Assembly: GCF_023702635.1 (NCBI RefSeq)
Contig: NZ_CP098455.1
Location: 2,170,001-2,234,000 of the forward strand
Direction: 5' to 3'
Source: Spongiibacter taiwanensis
GTDB taxonomy: Bacteria > Pseudomonadota > Gammaproteobacteria > Pseudomonadales > Spongiibacteraceae
DNA length: 64,000 bases
Part shown: piece after piece, positions 1 to 9,200 of the stretch
Numbering within the stretch: the stretch's first letter is position 1
How the letters are laid out: each line of letters starts with the position of its first letter
The notes under the pieces: generated by a model
Told to the model about the DNA's origin: nothing
The model's input: the letters and a program-made list of their open reading frames with translations, nothing else
Database searches by the model: none
Position numbers and translations under genes: made by a program

Positions 1-489
1 AATCGCAATTTGCCAGAGATGATCGCCGAGGGACTATTCAGAGAAGACCTCTATTATCGGATCAATACCTTTCCAATTTCACTGCCACCGTTGCGCCAGC
101 GGCGTGGGGACATGGCCCTGCTCTGCAAGAGTCTGTTGAGCAAATTGGCGCCGAAGGAAAGCTACGTGGTGGCCGACTCGGCCATCAAAGCCCTAGAGGA
201 GGCGCAGCTGCCGGGCAATATTCGCGAGTTGCGCAATGTGCTCGAGCGGGCCACCATTTTCTGCAAGTCCAATGTGATCGACCTGCCCGTTATTCAGCGT
301 TGCCTGACTGAGCAGGGAGCACAGCTCGCCGGATCGGCGTCCTCGGCGCCAGAGCAATGGACCGACCTCAAAACCCAGGAGCGTGATTACCTGCAGCGCC
401 TGCTGGCATATTGCGGTGGTAATAAAGAAAAAGCGGCCAAGATTGCCGGAATCAGCCCGCGCTCTCTCTATCGAAAGCTGGAAAACTAA
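1..489 (+). CDS. sigma-54 dependent transcriptional activator, C-terminal part
   Basis: The gene enters from the left edge, so only about 162 C-terminal residues are visible. The end of the AAA+ sigma-54 activation domain is seen: the LFREDLYYRIN and PPLRQRRGD motifs and the LPGNIRELRNVLER stretch. A linker and a Fis-type helix-turn-helix close to the C-terminus follow (NKEKAAKIAGISPRSLYRKL). Such proteins bind upstream of sigma-54 promoters and remodel RNA polymerase with ATP. The signal-sensing N-terminus lies outside the window, so the controlled pathway is unknown. It ends five bases before the convergent lipoprotein gene. Confidence 0.93.
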   Translation, partial: NRNLPEMIAEGLFREDLYYRINTFPISLPPLRQRRGDMALLCKSLLSKLAPKESYVVADSAIKALEEAQLPGNIRELRNVLERATIFCKSNVIDLPVIQRCLTEQGAQLAGSASSAPEQWTDLKTQERDYLQRLLAYCGGNKEKAAKIAGISPRSLYRKLEN

Positions 490-493
490 ACCG

Positions 494-1051
494 CTATTGG
501 GACAACTCCTCATCCCGGGAAATAAGCAGGGCGTCGACACCGCCCGCTTGGTCGATCTGGGCGAAGGTGGTGCCGAACTTCACCCGAATAGAAGTGAATA
601 CACTGTTGTCGGAGTAGGCCTTGACGACGATTTCATCAGCTGCCAGCGACAGAATGTGATAGGCAATGCCAAACTCCGGGCCATCGCGACCAATCTCAAA
701 CATTTCGCCGTCTTCTTCGGCCGCCCGGGGGGTGGTGAAGTAAATCGGGCCGGACAGGGACCACTCGCCGTATTCGATCTGGCTCTTGATTTCGCCATCG
801 CTGTCGATAAAGCGGGAGTCGAGGCGATAGATGCCGTCGGGTCGGCGGCTAACAATCCATTCATAACGCCGACCGTCGTGGGTTGACTGTGCCCCGTACC
901 AGCTGCCCAGCAGCGTTTCCCATTGCAGTTGTTGGGCCGCGTCCATTGCTGGCGCAGTGCCGTTGACGGCGGTTTGCCCTGTCAACGCTGGGCTGGTGCT
1001 GCAACCTGACAGGGCCAGACACAGCGCGGTAATCAAAGCGGGAAACTTCAC
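494..1051 (-). CDS. small outer-membrane-type lipoprotein, function unknown
   Basis: A 185-residue protein that starts with a lipoprotein signal peptide; the lipobox LSGC places the lipidated cysteine at residue 17. The mature part begins with an Ala/Thr-rich linker. It then has a LLGSWYGAQ segment and alternating beta-like stretches (GIYRLDSRFID, SQIEYGEWSLSG), which recalls lipocalin-like beta-barrel folds, but no family is recognised with certainty. It is convergent with the sigma-54 activator and has no operon partner. Confidence 0.8.
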   Translation of the reverse strand: MKFPALITALCLALSGCSTSPALTGQTAVNGTAPAMDAAQQLQWETLLGSWYGAQSTHDGRRYEWIVSRRPDGIYRLDSRFIDSDGEIKSQIEYGEWSLSGPIYFTTPRAAEEDGEMFEIGRDGPEFGIAYHILSLAADEIVVKAYSDNSVFTSIRVKFGTTFAQIDQAGGVDALLISRDEELSQ

Positions 1052-1314
1052 GGTTCAGCATCCTGTGTGGGTGTTGTTGCGGTGGCCTGGGGCATTCCCC
1101 GAGAGCGCTCTTTAGGAGCATATTTTGGGGAGCATAGTGGCTGGGTGCCGAGAGTCAGTTTGGCAAGGGTTGCGCTGGTCAGCAATGGCTTCCCTCGCAA
1201 TTTTTAATTGCCGTGGGTGGTTTTTTTTATGGGCATTGTCGAATTGGCCGGTACTAACTCGACTAAGCGGTAACGGCAACCATATGTCGTCCATTCAGCG
1301 AGAGGAATTCAGTG

Positions 1315-1734
1315 ATGTCTAAGATGATCTTTATCAACCTGCCCGTGGCCGATCTGGCCGCTGCCATGACCTTCTACCAGGCCCTCGGCTTTGAAAATAA
1401 TCCCCAATTCACCGACGATACCGCCGCCTGCATGGTGTGGAGTGAGCATATTCACGTGATGCTGCTGACCCATGCCAAGTGGCGCACCTTTACCGACCGG
1501 CCCATTCCAGCGCCGACCTCCAGTGAGGTGATGCTAGCCATTGCCTGCGACAGCCGGGACCATGTCGATGCCCTCAATACGGCCGCCGCTGCCCACGGCG
1601 GCACCGCGGATATTAACCCCATGCAGGATCACGGTTTTATGTATAACCGTAACCTGGCTGACCCGGATGGCCATGTTTGGGAGGCAATGTGGATGGACAT
1701 GGCGGCCTTTGCCGCTAGTAGCGATCCCGCCTGA
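1315..1734 (+). CDS. VOC (glyoxalase/bleomycin-resistance fold) family protein
   Basis: 139 residues with the paired beta-alpha-beta-beta-beta layout of the vicinal oxygen chelate family: KMIFINLPVADLAAAMTFYQALGF at the start (strand, then the AxxFYxxLGF helix) and the closing NLADPDGHVWEAMWMD with the DPDGH-E metal-site pattern. ATG 1315 is preferred over GTG 1312 because the GAGAGGAATTC ribosome site spaces better to it. It sits 20 bases before the RibD-C reductase gene, so the two are probably cotranscribed. The substrate cannot be told. Confidence 0.88.
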   Translation: MSKMIFINLPVADLAAAMTFYQALGFENNPQFTDDTAACMVWSEHIHVMLLTHAKWRTFTDRPIPAPTSSEVMLAIACDSRDHVDALNTAAAAHGGTADINPMQDHGFMYNRNLADPDGHVWEAMWMDMAAFAASSDPA

Positions 1735-1754
1735 GTAATACCGGAGCGCAGCAA

Positions 1755-2453
1755 ATGAGAGAGATATTTCTGGGCGCTTTTGTCGGCCTTGACGGTGTGA
1801 TGCAGGCGCCGGGTGCGCCGGAGGAAGACCCCAGTGGTGGGTTTGAATCTGGTGGCTGGGTAGCCGGGTTCGGCGATCAGGAAATTGGCCCGGGCCTCGA
1901 GAGCTGGTTTGCCGAGCCCTTCGACTTACTGCTGGGACGCAATACCTACGATATTTTTGCGGCCCACTGGCCCTTTGCGGCAAGCTCGCCGGACCAACCC
2001 GGTTTTGACGAGGGTGAAGCCGCCATTGCCCGGCAGTTCAACAGCGCAACCAAATACGTGGCCACCCATCGCGTGGACGATTTACCCTGGGCCAACAGTG
2101 TGGCCCTGGGCGAAGATACCGTCGCAGCGATCCGCGGCCTCAAGCAGACCGAGGGGCCCCGCCTGCTGGTGCAGGGCTCCTGTGAGTTGTTGCATCTCCT
2201 GCTGGCCAATGGTCTGCTCGACCAGATGCATCTGCTGATTTTCCCCCTGGTGTTTGGCCGCGGCAAGCGGCTGTTTGACGGCTCGGCCCAGCCCAGCGGG
2301 TTTACCCTGCAGCACTGCGTCAGCACATCAAACGGTGTGATTATGGCGCAATATGTCAAAGCAGGTGGCATTCCCGTTGGGTCCTTTGCCTTGAAAGAAC
2401 CCAGCGAGGTGGAGTTGGAACGGCGGCGTAAACGGGATGCATTCCTGCGCTGA
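1755..2453 (+). CDS. dihydrofolate reductase / RibD C-terminal family protein
   Basis: 232 residues with the RibD-C/DHFR-like NADPH-binding fold: an N-terminal strand followed by SxDGV-like FVGLDGVMQAP, the LLLGRNTYDIFAAHWP motif, and near the end a GSCELLHLLLANGLLDQMHLLIFPLVFGRGKRLF stretch of standard order. The family reduces pterin-like or other carbonyl substrates with NADPH; stand-alone members are mostly uncharacterised. It is likely in one transcript with the upstream VOC gene. The last 40 residues are basic and may be a species-specific extension. Confidence 0.88.
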   Translation: MREIFLGAFVGLDGVMQAPGAPEEDPSGGFESGGWVAGFGDQEIGPGLESWFAEPFDLLLGRNTYDIFAAHWPFAASSPDQPGFDEGEAAIARQFNSATKYVATHRVDDLPWANSVALGEDTVAAIRGLKQTEGPRLLVQGSCELLHLLLANGLLDQMHLLIFPLVFGRGKRLFDGSAQPSGFTLQHCVSTSNGVIMAQYVKAGGIPVGSFALKEPSEVELERRRKRDAFLR

Positions 2454-2481
2454 AATGTCGCGCGCAGGGTTTCAGCCGAGC

Positions 2482-3384
2482 TCACTGGCTGGAGTGGAAC
2501 AAACCCTGGACCCCGCGAATAAAGTCGGCAATGTAGTCGCGCAGGCACTTTGCCCGGGCGCTGAGCAGTTTGCCGCTCGGCCAGACCAAATATATCGACC
2601 GTGATTGACCCTGCCATTCCGGCAGGACGCGGACCAGCTCACCCCGGTCGAGTTGGTGTTGAATTTCCAGCAGCGGCAGTAGTGCGACACCTTGGCCGTC
2701 TGCCGCCATCGCTGCAATCATGGCAATGTCATTGAGCAGCATGTGAGGCCGGGGAAGCACTTCCTGAACGGTGCCGCTGCGGGTGTTGTGCAGGCGCCAT
2801 TTATTGCGCAGGGTAGAACCAATAATGCGGTGATCCTTCAAATCGGCGGGCTGAGTCAGCGGTGGAGCAGATGCAATGTAGTCGGGGGCGGCGGCGGCGA
2901 TAACCTGAAAGTCGCCCATGCGTTGCTGGTACAGAAGGGAATCCTGCTGGGCGCCAATGCGCAAGGCCAAGTCGGCCTGGCTTTTGAGCATGTCCTGAAG
3001 CTGATTGCTGAGCACCAGCTCCAGCTGAATGTCTGGATATTGGCGAGTAAACCCCAGCCACATGGGCCGCATGGCGTTGTGGGAAATATTGGTGGGCGCG
3101 AGCACCTTGAGTTTGCCGGCAGGTTGGTGTTGGTCCCGGCTCAACCGCTGCCGGGTTTGTTCAAACTGCTCGACCAACTCCGCGTACTGCTGAAAATAAA
3201 CCTCCCCGTCCTGGGTCAGCACGCACTGGCGGGCGGAGCGGTGCAGCAGCTGGCAGCCGAGTTGCTGCTCCAGCCGTTGTAAGCGCCGGGTGACGGTAGC
3301 GGCGGGCAGCCCCAACTGGGCCGCGGCGGCGGCAAGGCCCCCTTGCCGGACGATGTGAACAAACAGGGAAATGTCGTCGAGCAT
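2482..3384 (-). CDS. LysR-family transcriptional regulator
   Basis: 300 residues, the usual LysR length. The N-terminal winged helix-turn-helix is clear (LFVHIVRQGGLAAAAAQLGL, then PAATVTRRLQRLEQQLGCQL). The periplasmic-binding-protein-like effector domain follows from about residue 90. It is transcribed leftward, away from the DUF2798/DUF2938 genes, with about 145 bases between the starts; LysR proteins often control a divergent gene, so those membrane genes are candidate targets. The 3' end faces the end of the RibD-C gene. Confidence 0.92.
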   Translation of the reverse strand: MLDDISLFVHIVRQGGLAAAAAQLGLPAATVTRRLQRLEQQLGCQLLHRSARQCVLTQDGEVYFQQYAELVEQFEQTRQRLSRDQHQPAGKLKVLAPTNISHNAMRPMWLGFTRQYPDIQLELVLSNQLQDMLKSQADLALRIGAQQDSLLYQQRMGDFQVIAAAAPDYIASAPPLTQPADLKDHRIIGSTLRNKWRLHNTRSGTVQEVLPRPHMLLNDIAMIAAMAADGQGVALLPLLEIQHQLDRGELVRVLPEWQGQSRSIYLVWPSGKLLSARAKCLRDYIADFIRGVQGLFHSSQ

Positions 3385-3530
3385 AGTTGCAAATATGGAA
3401 TATTAGATTGTCATATTGGTTGTATTTGGCGAATGTGAAACATCATACACTGGCTCGGCACCAGTGAAGAAATACTGGCGCGAAAAAGCCGGCGCGAAAA
3501 TGCCGCTGCAAACCATGAGGACGAAAAGCC

Positions 3531-3779
3531 GTGATTCCCCCGAAATACGCCCCGTTAGTGTTCTCCTTTTTTATGGCCTTGTTGATGTCTGGGCTAATGT
3601 CGATGGTCATTACGATTTACAACATCGGTCTGGTCGATGGACTGGCGGGTACCTGTTTGCGCGCCTGGGTGTTTGCCTTCGTCGTGGCCTTTCCCAGTAT
3701 TGTTGTGGTGACGCCCCTGGTGCGTCGCTTGACCGGGCTGGTATTGGCGCGTGAGCGGCTGATCCAGGGTCAGGGGTAA
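3531..3779 (+). CDS. DUF2798 family small membrane protein
   Basis: 82 residues with two transmembrane segments (about 7-29 and 42-65), starting IPPKYAPLVFSFFMALLMSGLMS as in DUF2798 proteins. These are short inner-membrane proteins of unknown biochemical role, commonly found near transporters and LysR genes. The start is preceded by a GAGGACGAAAAGCC stretch. The gene lies eight bases before the DUF2938 gene and probably shares its transcript. Confidence 0.8.
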   Translation: MIPPKYAPLVFSFFMALLMSGLMSMVITIYNIGLVDGLAGTCLRAWVFAFVVAFPSIVVVTPLVRRLTGLVLARERLIQGQG

Positions 3780-3787
3780 GCGCGGCA

Positions 3788-4294
3788 ATGGCTGTGTCGC
3801 CGGTCAATTCACTTGCCGCCGCCGTGATGCTGGGGCTGGGTGCTACCGCGATCATAGATGTCTGGTCGCTGATGCTGGCGAAAGTCTTTCGGGTGAAGTC
3901 GCTGAGTTTTTGCCTGGTTGGGCGCTGGTTTTTGCACATGCCTGCAGGGCGTTTTGTCCATGAAGGTATGGCCAGCGCGGCGTTGCGTCGTGGTGAATGC
4001 GCTGTGGGTTGGGCTGCGCATTATCTGATTGGCGTCGCCTTTGCCATTGCCTTCGTCGTGTTTATGGGAGTTGGCTGGCTGCAGTCCCCGACCGTGTTGC
4101 CCGCTGTGGGCTTTGGCCTGCTTACCGTGGTGTTTCCTTTCCTGGTAATGCAACCGGCGATGGGGCTGGGTGTGACCGCGAGCCGGTCGCCCGCGCCAGC
4201 CAAGGCCCGTATAAAAAGTGCAACCACCCACGCGCTGTTTGGCCTGGGTCTCTATTTGGCGGCGCTGCCGATCTGTGCCTGGTTGAAATTGTGA
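3788..4294 (+). CDS. DUF2938 family membrane protein
   Basis: 168 residues with about four membrane segments. The N-terminal GLGATAIIDVWSLMLAKVF, the FVHEGM motif, the GWAAHYLIGVAFA helix and the SRSPAPAKARIKSATTHALFGLGLY segment are typical of DUF2938, a family of uncharacterised integral membrane proteins. It follows the DUF2798 gene closely. No enzymatic motif is visible. Confidence 0.85.
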   Translation: MAVSPVNSLAAAVMLGLGATAIIDVWSLMLAKVFRVKSLSFCLVGRWFLHMPAGRFVHEGMASAALRRGECAVGWAAHYLIGVAFAIAFVVFMGVGWLQSPTVLPAVGFGLLTVVFPFLVMQPAMGLGVTASRSPAPAKARIKSATTHALFGLGLYLAALPICAWLKL

Positions 4295-4385
4295 TCGGTT
4301 GTGGCCAAACAAGCATGGCGACTGTCGAATTTCATCTTGCTCACTCGACTAGGTTGTACCAAAGAACCTGTTGAGGAGAGTAAAA

Positions 4386-4763
4386 ATGAGTTACATCGAC
4401 GGATTTCTGCTGGCCGTGCCCAAGGCCAACAAAGCCGCATTTATTGCCCATGCACAATTAGGCGACAGTGTGTTTATCGAGTTGGGCGCGCTGCGGGTGG
4501 TGGAATGCTGGGGAGAGGATATTCCCCACGGCAAGCAAACCGATTTTCATCGGGCGGTGCAGGCGAAGGAGGACGAGGCGGTGGTGTTCTCCTGGATTGA
4601 GTGGCCCGATAAGGCGACCCGGGACGCGGTGATGGGCCGGATGATGAACGGCGATTTGATGGAGGACCCCCGCCTGAACCCCAAAACCAATCCCATGCCC
4701 TTTGATGGCATGCGGATGATCTTCGGCGGTTTTGAATCGGTGGTTGCCCTCAACCGAGAGTGA
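4386..4763 (+). CDS. DUF1428 family protein (YbaA-like)
   Basis: 125 residues. The start ATG has a strong GAGGAG ribosome site eight bases upstream, which decides it over a TTG 15 bases earlier. The sequence YIDGFLLAVPKANKAAFIAHA, the VECWGED motif, the VVFSWIEWPDKATRDAVM region and the closing PFDGMRMIFGGFESV are hallmarks of DUF1428, a dimeric alpha-beta-barrel (ferredoxin-like) family. Biochemical function is unknown; relatives lie near stress or detoxification genes. Confidence 0.9.
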   Translation: MSYIDGFLLAVPKANKAAFIAHAQLGDSVFIELGALRVVECWGEDIPHGKQTDFHRAVQAKEDEAVVFSWIEWPDKATRDAVMGRMMNGDLMEDPRLNPKTNPMPFDGMRMIFGGFESVVALNRE

Positions 4764-4779
4764 ATCCATCCCTCTGGCC

Positions 4780-4817
4780 GACCCAGCCCGGATGCCGCGG
4801 TTTATCCGGGCTGGGTC
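4780..4817 (+). terminator. strong hairpin after the DUF1428 gene
   Basis: Fourteen bases (4780-4793) pair perfectly with 4804-4817 around a ten-base loop, starting 16 bases after the DUF1428 stop. No T-run follows, so it may act as an RNA-stabilising 3' hairpin or a terminator of the non-canonical kind. Confidence 0.55.
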
Positions 4818-5010
4818 CCGCCGCCCGGACAGTGGCTGCACGCTAAACAAAAAAGGACGCCGTGGCTGTCATCCCGCCGTCGAATTACTGTGGCAGAATA
4901 GAGCACGTGTCAGACGCCAGTGCGGCAGCCATTGTCGGCGCTCCTGCTGGTGGTTGCGACACGACGATGAAAGGCGCTTTCGCTATGAGCGCGTGGTTGG
5001 CGATCTCTCC

Positions 5011-5124
5011 CTTCTGTTTGTATCTGTAAACCCATTGACCCTGTCGCCGCTTCAGCGACTGCCACCTGCGGCGTTGACGATCCGGGTCGATGAAATGCTG
5101 CGCTTTTTAAAAGGAATGCCCTGA
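5011..5124 (+). pseudogene. possible relic of a TetR-type regulator upstream of the RND operon
   Basis: The stretch 4764-5123 has no convincing complete gene. Its last 37 codons, however, read as a plausible TetR C-terminus (LPPAALTIRVDEMLRFLKGM), and the TGA stop overlaps the adaptor ATG as TGATG, the usual coupling in tetR-adaptor-permease operons. Upstream of this the frame loses protein character and no helix-turn-helix is found, so I read it as a deletion remnant. The similarity is judged by eye only. Confidence 0.3.
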
Positions 5125-6260
5125 TGAACACTCGTCGCTGGTTGATCACCGTTACCGCCTGCGTGCTGCTATTGGTCGCCCTGGCCGGTTTCAAGTACCG
5201 CCAGATTCAAGCCGCGATTGCCTTTGGTGCCTCGTTTCCCGAGCCATCGGAAACGGTGCAGGCACTGACCGTGTCTGCCAAGCCGAGCGCATTGTATGTG
5301 GGGACCATCGGTGAGGTGGTGGCCCCCGATACGCTGGTGCTGCGCAACGAAGCCGAGGGCCGCATTAGCGCGGTGAATATTGTCTCCGGTCAGCAGGTAA
5401 GTCAGGGCGATGTACTGGTGCAGATGGATGTCGCCGAAGAGCGGGCGCGCCTGAAAGCCGCCAAGGCCAATGCCAGCCTGGCGCAGATCAGCCTGAAGCG
5501 GATGCAAAACCTGGTGGGCAAGGGCACCGTGAGTCAGGAAAACCTGGATCAGGCCCAGGCCCAGTACGATATTGCCCAGGCGGGCATTGCTGAACTGGAA
5601 GCCACCATAGCCAAGAAAACCCTGCGCGCCCCCTTTGCTGCGCTGGTGGGGCTGCACGATCTGGAAGTGGGTGAGTACCTCAGCGCCAATACCGCGCTGG
5701 TCGATCTGGTCGGCTTGAATGATTTTGCCTGGATCGACTTCAATTTGCCTCCCGCTCAAGGTCGCCTGAAGGTGGGTGACCGAGTGAAGGTGGCTCTGCC
5801 CGGTGAGGAAGGCGAACTGGAAGCCGAGGTGGTGGCCAAAAACCCGAGCTTGTCAGCCGATTCGCGCAACCTGCGCTACCGGGCAAAAGTCCCTGCCAAT
5901 GAGGCCATTCCGCCCATGTCGGTGGTGAAATTGATGGTGCCGGTTGGCACCGGTGATCAGGTGCATGTGCCGACCCCGGCGGTGCTGCGGGATGATCTGG
6001 GCGCCTATGTGTTTCAGTTACTGCCCGATAGCAGTGGCGAGGGCTATCGCGCCCATCGTCAGTCAGTGAAGCTGGGCAAGGAAAGTGACGCGCGCTTCAT
6101 CATTACCAGCGGTTTGCAGTCGGGCGATCTGGTGGCTACCGACGGTGCCTTCAAATTGCATCACGGCATGCTGGCCTATGTTGGCCAACGGCCTGAGCTG
6201 GAAGCCGACCCAGAGCGGGCTGAATCGGCGCAGGCTGAGTCCGGGGAGATGGCGCCATGA
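5124..6260 (+). CDS. RND efflux periplasmic adaptor (membrane fusion protein)
   Basis: 378 residues. An N-terminal hydrophobic anchor (about 7-22) is followed by the lipoyl half-motif (AEGRISAVNIVSGQQVSQGDVLVQMD), an alpha-helical hairpin (about 105-155; KAAKANASLAQISLKRMQNL) and the second lipoyl half (KKTLRAPFAALVGLHDLEVGEYLSANT). Beta-barrel and membrane-proximal domains then follow. The protein bridges the inner-membrane pump to an outer-membrane channel. Its stop overlaps the permease start by four bases. No outer-membrane factor is encoded nearby, so a TolC-like protein made elsewhere is presumably used. Confidence 0.95.
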   Translation: MNTRRWLITVTACVLLLVALAGFKYRQIQAAIAFGASFPEPSETVQALTVSAKPSALYVGTIGEVVAPDTLVLRNEAEGRISAVNIVSGQQVSQGDVLVQMDVAEERARLKAAKANASLAQISLKRMQNLVGKGTVSQENLDQAQAQYDIAQAGIAELEATIAKKTLRAPFAALVGLHDLEVGEYLSANTALVDLVGLNDFAWIDFNLPPAQGRLKVGDRVKVALPGEEGELEAEVVAKNPSLSADSRNLRYRAKVPANEAIPPMSVVKLMVPVGTGDQVHVPTPAVLRDDLGAYVFQLLPDSSGEGYRAHRQSVKLGKESDARFIITSGLQSGDLVATDGAFKLHHGMLAYVGQRPELEADPERAESAQAESGEMAP

Positions 6261-9200
6261 GCACTGCCAAGCCGGGACTGATGGATATCTTCGTCACCCG
6301 TCCGGTGCTGGCTATCGTGATTTCGCTGGTGCTGGTGATTGCCGGGTTAAAGGCTTCGCAAAATTTGCCGGTGTTGCAGTTTCCGGAAATTGAAAGTGCC
6401 TCGTTGGTGGTCAAGACCGTTTATGTGGGCGCCTCAGCCCAGGTGGTGCAGGGCTTTATCACCGACCCCATTGAGCGGGTGGCAGCCTCGGTGCCGGGGG
6501 TGGATTACGTTGACTCCATCTCTCTGGCGGGGATGAGCACGGTCACCCTGTGGTTGAAGCTCAATGAAGATACCACCGCCGCTCTGGCCGAACTCACCAC
6601 CCGCCTGGGCCAGATTCGTTTTGAACTGCCCACCGGCGCCGAAGACCCTGCCGTGGAAGTGGTGCGGGCCGACCGGCCCAATGCGCTGTTTTATCTGGAC
6701 GTGGTGACCGAAAACTTCTCCCGGGCCGAAGTAACCGACTACCTGGCCCGCTACGTGAACCCGGAGATCAGCGCGATTAACGGCGTACAGCGGGTGGGTT
6801 TTGAGGGTGGTCGCAATCCAGCCATGCGGGTGTGGGTCGACCCGATCAAGCTGGCGGCCTTCAATGTGAGTGCCGATGAGCTTCGCACCGCCCTGACCAG
6901 CAACAACGTGATCGCCACTATCGGCCAAAGTGAAAACCCCCTTCAGCGCATCAACCTGCTCACCAATACCACCATGCAGACGGTGGCGGATTTTGAAAAC
7001 CTGGTTGTGCGCGAGGCCAGCGATGGTTCCCTGGTGTACCTCAAGGATGTTGCGCGGGTGGAAATGGGCGAAGAAGAAGGTGAGCTGATCGCCCGGCACA
7101 GCCAGAGTGACGCGCTGTACATTTCGGTGTGGCCCCTGCCCGGTGCCAATGAAATTGCCATTGGTGACGACCTGTATGAGTTGATGGACCGGCTCAATGC
7201 CGAGCTCCCCCAGGGGCTGCAAATTCGCGCCGCCTACGATGGCACCCTGTATATGCGCGAAGCGATCAAAGAGATTTTTACCACCCTGGCCGAAACCATC
7301 GTGCTGGTGGGCATTGTGGTACTCGCGCTGATGGGCTCGGTGCGCACGGCGCTGGTGCCGCTGGTCACCATCCCCATTTCGCTGTTGGGCGCGGTTGCCG
7401 CCATTACCCTGATGGGCTTTTCACTGAACCTGCTCACCATTTTGGCCATTGTGCTGTCGGTGGGCCTGGTAGTGGACGACGCCATTGTGGTGGTGGAGAA
7501 CGTGTCCCGCTATATGCGCGAGGGCAAGACCCGCATGCAGGCGGCCCTGGCCAGCTCCCGACAGCTGATGTCGCCGATCATTGGCATGACCATCACCCTG
7601 GCCGCGGTGTACGCGCCCATCGGTTTTCTGTCTGGCTTAACCGGAGTGTTGTTTAAAGAGTTTGCGTTCACCCTGTCGGTGGCGGTGTTGATCTCCGGCG
7701 TGGTGGCGCTCACCCTGTCGCCGATTATGAGCGCCTATGCGAACCCGGAAGGGGGCAAAGAAGGGCGCATGACCCAGTGGGTAAACCGCCGCTTTGATGT
7801 GCTGCACCGCCACTACGGTCGAATGCTTACGGGAGTGCTCGCCTGGCGCTGGCAGCTGCTGTTTGCCGGCCTGTTTATCTCCTTGTTGATCGTGCCGTTT
7901 TATCTGTTTTCTCAGAAAGAACTGGCGCCGATTGAAGACCAGAGTCACATCAACATTATCGTTGATGCGCCCTCCAACTCCTCCCTGGAATACAGCGAGG
8001 ATTACATGCACGACACTATTGCCCTGCTCATGGAAACCCCGGGGGTGGAATACATCTGGCAAATCGTGCGGGCCAATGCCGGCTTTGGGGGTTTGGCCTT
8101 TGTGCCCATTGAGGACCGTGAGCAAAGCGTGCACGAGCTGCTACCCCAGGTATATATGACGGCTAAGCAGGTGACTGGGCTGCGGGTGTTTCCGATTTTG
8201 TTTCCGGCGCTGCCCTCGGCAGGTCAGTTTGATGTGGAGATGGTGGTGCAATCCTCCGACTCGCCGGAGGATATGAAGGCTTACGCCGACAAGCTGGTGG
8301 CTGCAGGCTACCAGAGTGGCCGGTTTATGTTCGTCGACACCGACCTGAAAATCGATATGCCCGAGGTGCGCTTTATTCTCGACCGCCAGCGCATAGCCGA
8401 TCTAGGCATGAGTCTGGATGGGGTCAGTCGGCAGCTCGGTCTGCTGTTGTCCGGCAATTACGTCAATCGCTTTGATATGAACGGCAAGGCCTATCAGGTC
8501 ATCCCGATGGTGGCGGGCCAGGACCGAGCTAACCCCGAGGCGCTGTTGGATTTGCAGATTCGCACCCCCCAGGGTGACCTGGTTCCGGTATCGGCGATTG
8601 CCTCGCTGGACTACAACGTCGCACCCCGCTTGCTGGGGCGGTTTCAGCAGAAAAATGCCTTCCGTATTCTCGGTGGGGTATTGCCGGGCACCACCAAAGA
8701 ACAGGGTCTGGCGGTGCTCGAGCAGGCGGCGGCGGAGATGTTGCCCAAAGGGTATAGCATCAATTACGCCGGAGAGTCGCGGCAAATTCGCAAAGAAGGA
8801 AGCACACTAGTTGGCGTGTTAGGTATCGCGCTGCTGTTTGTTTATTTTGTACTCGCCGTACAGTTCAACAGCTTTCGTGACCCGTTGGTGGTGCTGCTCG
8901 GCTCGGTGCCACTTGCCCTGGCCGGGGCCTTGGTCATTCCCTTTCTGGGGCTCACCACCGTGAATATTTATTCACAGATTGGCTTTATTACCCTGGTGGG
9001 GCTGGTCGCCAAAAACGGTATCTTGATCGTTGAGTTTGCCAAGCACTTGCAGACCGAAGGCGTTAGCAAAATACAGGCAATCCAAAATGCTGCCGAGACC
9101 CGGTTGCGGCCGGTATTGATGACCACCGCCGCTACCGCCCTGGGTCACTTCCCGCTGGTGCTGGTGACCGGCGCCGGTGCCGAGGCCCGTAACAGCATTG

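Noticed and set aside
4863-5030. GTG-started 55-codon ORF before the RND operon
   Set aside because: No protein-like composition; its GTG follows an AAAAAAGGACGCC stretch, but the product resembles nothing.
6434-7222. 262-codon open frame antisense to the RND permease
   Set aside because: It is the mirror of a GC-rich coding frame, has no family motif and lies fully inside an unmistakable gene.
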